From the NCBI GenBank assembly GCA_005784505.1, contig VCAZ01000001.1, positions 4,233,097 through 4,297,096 on the forward strand: a stretch of 64,000 nucleotides of DNA, given 5' to 3'. The position numbers and the translations under genes are program-made. Under the pieces are notes generated by a model, which searched no databases, had not been told where the DNA came from, and worked only from the letters and a program-made list of their open reading frames with translations. The DNA comes from Bagarius yarrelli (lineage: Eukaryota; Chordata; Actinopteri; Siluriformes; Sisoridae). Below, piece after piece: positions 58,122 to 64,000 of the stretch; the stretch's first letter is position 1, and each line of letters begins with the position of its first letter.

Positions 58122-58464
58122 CGTTCAATCATTCATTCATTCATTATTCATTCATTCATCTTCTATACCTATACCTTATTCTCTAATTCGGGGTCACAGG
58201 GATCTGCCAGAGCCTACCAGCCTTCTCTGAAAGGGTGAAAGGCAGGAGGGGCACACCCTGGACACACTTATTTAGAATCACCAATCAACCCAACACACAT
58301 GTTTTTGGACTGTGGGAGGAAACCAGAGTACCCAGAGTAAACCTATGCAAGCACGGTGAAGCACATGCAAACTCCATACAGAAAAGCCCTTGCCCAGGAA
58401 TCGAACCCGGCACCTTCTTGCTGTGGGGCACCTTCTTGCTAACCACTAAGCCACCGTGCTGCCC
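58122..58464 (-). mobile_element. SINE family B copy
   Basis: Plus strand begins with ATTC repeats, then CATTCATCTTCTATACC, GGGGTCACAGGGATCTGCC, GACTGTGGGAGGAAACCAGA, GGAATCGAACCCGG, CTAACCACTAAGCCACCGTG. Confidence 0.78.
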
Positions 58465-58989
58465 ATTTGATGCTCTTGTAATGCTTTATTATTCCTGACT
58501 TTCTCCTGCCTTTGCCCTGTCTTTAGGTTGTTTTCGATGCCTGCTTGTGCACATGAAGCAGGTTACTATTATTTCTTGTGTTTTTGGTCATTTGTGGACG
58601 GGATGTGCTAGTGCTATAAAACAGGCACACTGTAATCTGCCACTGGCAGCTAAAATAGCACAGCATCATAACAGAGACACAGAAAACATGGACAGTCACT
58701 ATGATGAGTGTGACCTGAATGAAAATGACGGTATTATAAGCATTTGTTCATGTTTACTAATGTATATTTACTGTTTATGTTCATGCATGTCCATCAACTG
58801 ATAAATAAGTGCTAGAGAGATGAGCATCTACTGTATGATGCGATTGTGAATAAATTAATTGCATTACTTTTGCCACAGTGATGATATTCACTATACCAGT
58901 GTCCTCTTTAAGTTTATGTGCTCTTCTTATATGTCAGCAGGTCAATCGCATCTATTTTTCATGTTTATAATCGTTTTATGAGGAGATAC

Positions 58990-59763
58990 ATCACTGGCAG
59001 TGGCACTGGCAGCCACCCACCCTGGAGAACATACACCAAAAAACGCTGCCTGCAAAGGGCGGGAGGCATAATCAAAGACCCCTCTCACCCCAACCACAGA
59101 CTGCTCACACTTCTTCCATCTACCGATGCCTCAAAGCACGCACAATCAGACTGAAGAACAGCTTCTTCCCTGTGGCTGTTTCTGCACTGAGCAGCTGATT
59201 ATATAGTGTTAATTACTACTGCACTGCCACTTTCTGTACTTTGCACTACTTTATCATTATGCATCTTTGCACAATCCATAACTATCTATTGTCACACCTC
59301 TATGTTCTATCCATATGTATTTACTGTATCATACATCCATAACTATCTACCCTTACACTTCTGTATATTCCATCCATATTTACTCTGTATTTACTGTATC
59401 ACACATCCATAACTATCAATCCTTACACTTCTGTATATTCCATCCATATTTACTCTGTATTTACTGTATCATACAAACACTTGTGTATGTGTATATCCAT
59501 ATGTATATACCCATTATGCCATTCCTCGCCTGCTATAACCGTATCATACTTATAGATACCATATATACCATATACACACACTACTGCACCCTTGTGTACA
59601 TTATTTACCCCCACCTCAGTAATTATCAACCTCATACCCTTATTTATTACACTGCTAATTAGTGTAAATAGGCCTCTTATGCACATTTCTTTGGCTCTGT
59701 ACATGTACCTTACACAATGACAATAAAGTTAAATCTAATCTAATCTAATCTAATCTAATCTAA
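58990..59763 (+). mobile_element. LINE 3' fragment, second copy of the 34365 family
   Basis: Matches 34650-35143: AAAAAACGCTGCCTGCAAAG, GGCATAATCAAAGACCCCTC, GCTTCTTCCCTGTGGCTGTT, and a CTAAT pentamer tail at 59735-59763. The 3' UTR contains extra tandem copies of a segment of about 70 bp with CCATAACTATC and TTACACTTCTGTATATTCCA (59280-59470). Confidence 0.75.
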
Positions 59764-60199
59764 AGCATGAATACCAAAAACATTCAAGGAACTGATTAAT
59801 GTATATTAAAAAGGATGAGTGTCTTTTAACGAAGACATCTAAACAATATCATTACCACTATATAAGTAGGTGGATGTGTTTTGGCCAAGTAGGATGTGAT
59901 CCTGGATTATTAACATTCCTTGTTATTCCTGGATCAACATTTCAATCAATTTTTAACCAATCATAACCATCTGATGTCATCAGTGTCTGTTGACCAAACC
60001 TGCCTCGATCTATTTTTGGAATATTTCCCACCTGGCAAACCAAAATGTAATATTATAAATTAAAAAAAAATTAATTAATTATATAAATGACATATGTAAT
60101 ACATGACATGCTGTACTGAACATGTGTATGTGCAGTTTAGTTAATGTGTGAACATTTTCCTTACCTTCAGGACCAATAATGGGGGAATATGGGGACAAA

Positions 60200-60345
60200 T
60201 GCGGGGAAGTGGTAGCGCATTGGTTAAGTTGTTGGAATACCAACTTGAGGACCCAGGTTTGATTCTCAGCCCCACCAAGCCACCACATAACACGGAATAT
60301 TGTAAGTCACTCTGAATAATGCCAAATGCTGTAAATGTAGAAATA
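60200..60345 (+). mobile_element. SINE family A copy
   Basis: GGGGAAGTGGTAGCGCATTG, CAGGTTTGATTCTCAGCCCC, then TGCCAAATGCTGTAAATGTA with an internal deletion of the middle part. Confidence 0.72.
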
Positions 60346-61017
60346 GATGTGTGTGTGCAGTAATATGTATTAAGGTGTGCAGGTATGAATAAAAAGTAAA
60401 TCTATAGATTATTTTACCAAATTTTTTCATTTCAAAAATACAGTGGTGTTTGACTTCTCGGTGTCCCAACTAACGCCAACGTTATTTATGTAAAACACTT
60501 GCTAATCTTAGTCATAAGTTCAGCAAACATATTTCCCAGTTTCTTAACAAGTGTCACATGTTCACCTTCCTGTTTCCTTTTCCTAAATATATATATACAG
60601 TAAATTGCGTCTAAACACACTAAAAATAAAATATATAATTAGATAATCATCCGACTTGGGATGAATTGTGCTAGTTAGCTATTAACCCACTCTTTTTTAT
60701 TAATAAACGCTAGACACCGTGTTAGTAATCCACAGAGTGGAGGCTGTGAGATAGTCCACAACCAACCCTGCATGCTAAATACATGCAGAAGTACACACTA
60801 GCAGTGATTTGCCCTATGCTCCATCCTTAAACTGAGCTACAGATACTATAGACTGATCAATAGCGCTATTAAAGCAGCCAATAGTCACTGTGTATTAGAA
60901 CTGTTATAGGTTTTGTTGATTCATGCTGTCTAATAAATTGGGACTAAGACCAACACATCTGCTCCTCTTCATATTGGCAATGGATGTGAAGCATCGGTGA
61001 ATAGACTACACCAGCAT

Positions 61018-61310
61018 TCATTTACATTTACATTTGCAGCATTTGGCAGACGCCCTTATCCAGAGCGACTTACATTTATTTCATATTTAATTAAGGGTCA
61101 AGGGTCTTGCTTAGTGGTAGCTTGGTGGTGCTGGGAATCAAACCTCGATCTTTCAATTAGCAGTCCAGCACCTTAAGCCAGGGGTGGGCAATCTCGGTCC
61201 TGGAGGGTCGGGGTGTCCTGCAGAGTTTAGCTCCAACTCTAATCAAACACACCTGAACCAACTAATCAGGATCTTGCTAGGTATAGCAACCACTGCGCTG
61301 CCACTTCTCC
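61018..61310 (-). mobile_element. SINE family A copy interrupted by a hAT-type MITE piece
   Basis: SINE plus-strand parts GCAGCATTTGGCAGACGCCC to CAGTCCAGCACCTTAAG and CAACCACTGCGCTGCCACTT are separated by 61179-61286, which starts CAGGGGTGGGCAATCTCGG. The MITE right end is missing. Confidence 0.7.
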
Positions 61311-62119
61311 CCTATTCAGTAAAGAAGGGAAGTTCATGTCATTTTTTTTTTTTTTTGGTTTGGTTTACAATTAGAAAAACAGTCTGTATTTTTTTTCTTC
61401 TTTTTAGCAAACTTGCCAGTCCAGCACATAACAGATGTGTAATAACTTTACTAAATCCTTTAAGAAAAAAAGAGGATTTGGATTTTACTGGATGACAAAC
61501 AGTCACTGTTTGTGTCTTTTGTCTTGAGAATTGAACACATGTAAATCACAAATGCAGGTAAAAAAACAAACAAAAAAAAAAACGAGAAACTTTTATACCT
61601 ATTTGAAAACTGTGTTGGGTTTCTAAACTGAGAGTCTTTTTTATGTGCTGAGTTTTTCCATAGCGCAGTGAAATGAAAAGACATTTCAAGTCTGTTTTTC
61701 AGCTCAGCATCACAACAGAGTTTGTAGATTTTCATCTGGAATGTTCTCTATGTGTGTTTGAATTCTATTTGGGTAGTAGTGTCTTACTCCGACTCCCACA
61801 CATTGAGTAGAACTGGAGCGTAACAAGACTCCTCAAAGATTCCTTGCACGTTGCCCTTTTTAAAATAACCAACAACCTTATAGACTTAAAAATATTTTAA
61901 ATCGCATCTCACATAAGATTGCATTATTATTATGCTTAATGGAAATTTGATAAACTCTTGTAAATTTAATTGCAACAATGACATCATTCATTTGAATTCA
62001 GTGTCGAGCCGTAAATTTGATACCTGGGCCTTTAGTGGGAACTTACACAACTGATACACCACAATTATAGAAACCAGCAATACTATACAAAAACACAATA
62101 TACCACGGCGCGGCATTAC

Positions 62120-62122
<3 letters not shown>

Positions 62123-62170
<48 letters not shown>
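62123..62170. repeat. (GA)n microsatellite
   Basis: About 23 GA units upstream of dock4. Confidence 0.92.
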
Positions 62171-62173
<3 letters not shown>

Positions 62174-63542
62174 TTCTCATACTGAGGATAAAAACCATTT
62201 CTATTAAAGCAAGAAACTCCAAACATCTACACTACAACCGCAACTGTGCCACATACATTATCTGGAGCAGTTCAGAATCAATATTTATCTAATAACATTA
62301 CAAAAACATTTTAAAAATGTTATAAAATATATAATACATGTAACGCGTGACAAACAATCTCTTTCTTAGGCTGAGACAGGCTAGTTAGCTTTGAGGTTAG
62401 CCAACCTTTAAAAAAATCAGCAATGGAACATATTTTCATTTTATATATATATATATACATATATAAACAGCAACATTATTGTTGTTGTTTCTATAATGAC
62501 TTGCTTACACAGACACTTGAATACTGGAAATACCACATGACCACAGAGTGAATAAACATCTAAATAATAATACGTTTGGATTTTTTTTTTATTTTTTTCT
62601 GTAAAAATATGTTTCTTTAGCATTTTTAGAGGCAGTTTTTAATGTCAGTGATTTGGTAAGACTATAGAAAAGGTGTAACGATTCTATACCCGAACCGGAA
62701 GGCTTTGTGGTTTCCTGTTAACAAGCTGCATTTTTAGGTCCATTATAGCAGTTAATCACAGGGACGTATTTGGAAAGAATTACACATCTTAAACTTAGCA
62801 TAAACACCTATCAAGACAAAAGCTACACTCACAAATATGGTGATGTGTTTCATAAGGAAATGGTATAAACACCCTCCAGTACTATATTGTTGTAATAGTC
62901 TGATTTACAAGGATTTTTTTTAAATGCAATAGTATTTAGAACATCTTTTTCCAGTTCCTTGTCTTATTGTAGGTCTTATAGAGTAGCTGCTAAAAGAAAT
63001 ACTATTTGCCGTCGCGCTTCTATATCGTAAATAGGAATTTTCGTTTTTTTTAATATTTTATACTTACTGATTAATGTTATTTCGACAGCATTATATCTTA
63101 TTGTAAAAACAAGCACATGTGTTATTATGTATAAATATAATATCGTCATATGGCAGGCCAGGTGCTGTGGTATTCGATTCTAAAAACAATTTAAGAGTTC
63201 AAATTCTGTCACTAGCGAATCATAAACAACTGTGAGCTTGTAAATGTTGACTGAAGACAGTTAGTGCTTTCCACCGAGTGTGTTCAGCTGCCTGGTGACG
63301 TCGAACTAGCAGCACTTTGAAGCGGTGGCTGGGTTTGTAGGTCTCAACAGAAGCATGTGTTTACTCGCTTAGGTTAGAAGCTGCGATGTGATACAGGAAA
63401 ACAGGTTAGTGGGTAAGAATTTGCATTTTTTTTTAAAGTTTCTGGTTGTACTGTTATTGAAAGAAAGTCGACCTTGGAGAGGTAACAGATCAGAATGTTT
63501 TAGGCTGGAGACTGAATGCAGCAGCAACCAGTCAAAATATTC

Positions 63543-64000
63543 TCTGGCCGCATTTACACTGCATGTATCAACTGACCCAATTCCGATTTTTAACTCCAAT
63601 GTGACACAGATGGGATATGACCAACGATCGTGTAAGCAGGAAAAACGTGCAATAGCATCTGCCAGACAGATGAGATTTTTACCAGTCTATGCGAGACGAA
63701 CATCATTGAATAAACGATTGTGGCGCATGACGTCAACTCAGGTGGACACCAACAACGATAAATATATCTTAGAGCAAACTATTTAGACATAAAAACATCT
63801 GTTTTGTCTGTAAACAAAGTAACGCATTATGAAAAAAATATATAGCGATCAATTTCGTCGAGGCTGCAACAAGGGCTCTTTTCATTTTTTTCCACCTAAA
63901 CGGAACATTGTTTTGCCGACCTTCAAATATGGTGCAGAAAGTAAAATATTAAATAATAATTTCATCTTTGTCCATTGCGTCCATGGATTTCCATGATGTT
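63543..64000. mobile_element. Family D element copy, cut by window edge
   Basis: Starts CCGCATTTACACTGCATG and shares GGCGCATGACGTCAACTCA, TCTGTTTTGTCTGTAAAC and CATTGTTTTGCCGACC with the 18765 copy. It continues past the right edge. Confidence 0.6.

Larger units (their letters stand above)
57721..64000. other. Region upstream of dock4, no recognised gene
   Basis: Apart from the repeats listed, 58465-58990, 59770-60200, 60350-61010, 61310-62120 and 62175-63540 are A/T-rich unique sequence. No exon with a recognisable product is seen on either strand. In mammals ZNF277 lies head-to-head with DOCK4 (recalled knowledge); no such exon was found here. Confidence 0.5.

Noticed and set aside
58547..58801. 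84-residue plus-strand frame upstream of dock4
   Set aside because: No recognisable domain; lies between SINE and LINE remnants; could be an old transposon piece but this is unsupported.
57721..64000. Head-to-head ZNF277 partner gene expected from mammalian gene order
   Set aside because: No zinc-finger exon or matching first exon was seen in the 6.3 kb upstream; it may lie further away or be lost.

Overview
This is vertebrate nuclear DNA, almost certainly from a teleost fish. Coding exons are short and split by introns with GT..AG borders. About nine tenths of the window is intronic or intergenic DNA, full of microsatellites, tRNA-derived SINEs, LINE 3' ends and decayed DNA transposons of families common in fish. 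The commonest SINE resembles those described from catfishes, so a siluriform is my best guess, but that is inference.

Only one protein-coding gene is supported: the 5' third of a DOCK4 orthologue (dedicator of cytokinesis 4, a DOCK-B family Rac/Rap guanine-nucleotide exchange factor) on the minus strand. I could place exons 1-18 completely and the start of exon 19, which runs off the window at base 1. All junctions are GT..AG and all phases agree. The 1,875 coding bases give 625 uninterrupted codons: the N-terminal SH3 domain (exons 1-4), a helical linker (exons 5-13), the lipid-binding DHR-1/C2 domain (exons 14-17) and the start of the armadillo-like region (exons 18-19). The catalytic DHR-2 domain lies beyond the left edge. 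The promoter region is at about 57.5-57.7 kb, with CpG-rich sequence, a ZNF143/SBS-like motif and a five-codon upstream ORF ending 3 bases before the start codon.

Layout, left to right: 0-4.6 kb, exons 19-14 with a mariner-type MITE and a large GATA/GACA array; 4.6-8.9 kb, intron 13 with CT-rich repeats and a decayed DNA transposon carrying a nested insert; 8.9-13.8 kb, exons 13-8; 13.8-20.5 kb, intron 7 with a 50-bp minisatellite; 20.5-24.4 kb, exons 7-3; 24.4-30.5 kb, intron 2 with a long inverted-repeat element and a 27-bp minisatellite; 30.5 kb, exon 2; 30.6-57.4 kb, the giant intron 1 with 21-, 40- and 36-bp minisatellites, a dead Tc1-like transposon, LINE fragments and many SINEs; 57.4 kb, exon 1; 57.7-64 kb, upstream DNA with no recognisable gene.

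The most unusual structure is at 49.98-51.94 kb in intron 1: about 36 tandem copies of a 36-bp (12-codon) unit, sitting inside a LINE reverse-transcriptase reading frame and derived from that frame. I found no new gene system; the notable observations are about repeat birth, nested transposition and repeats lying directly against splice sites.
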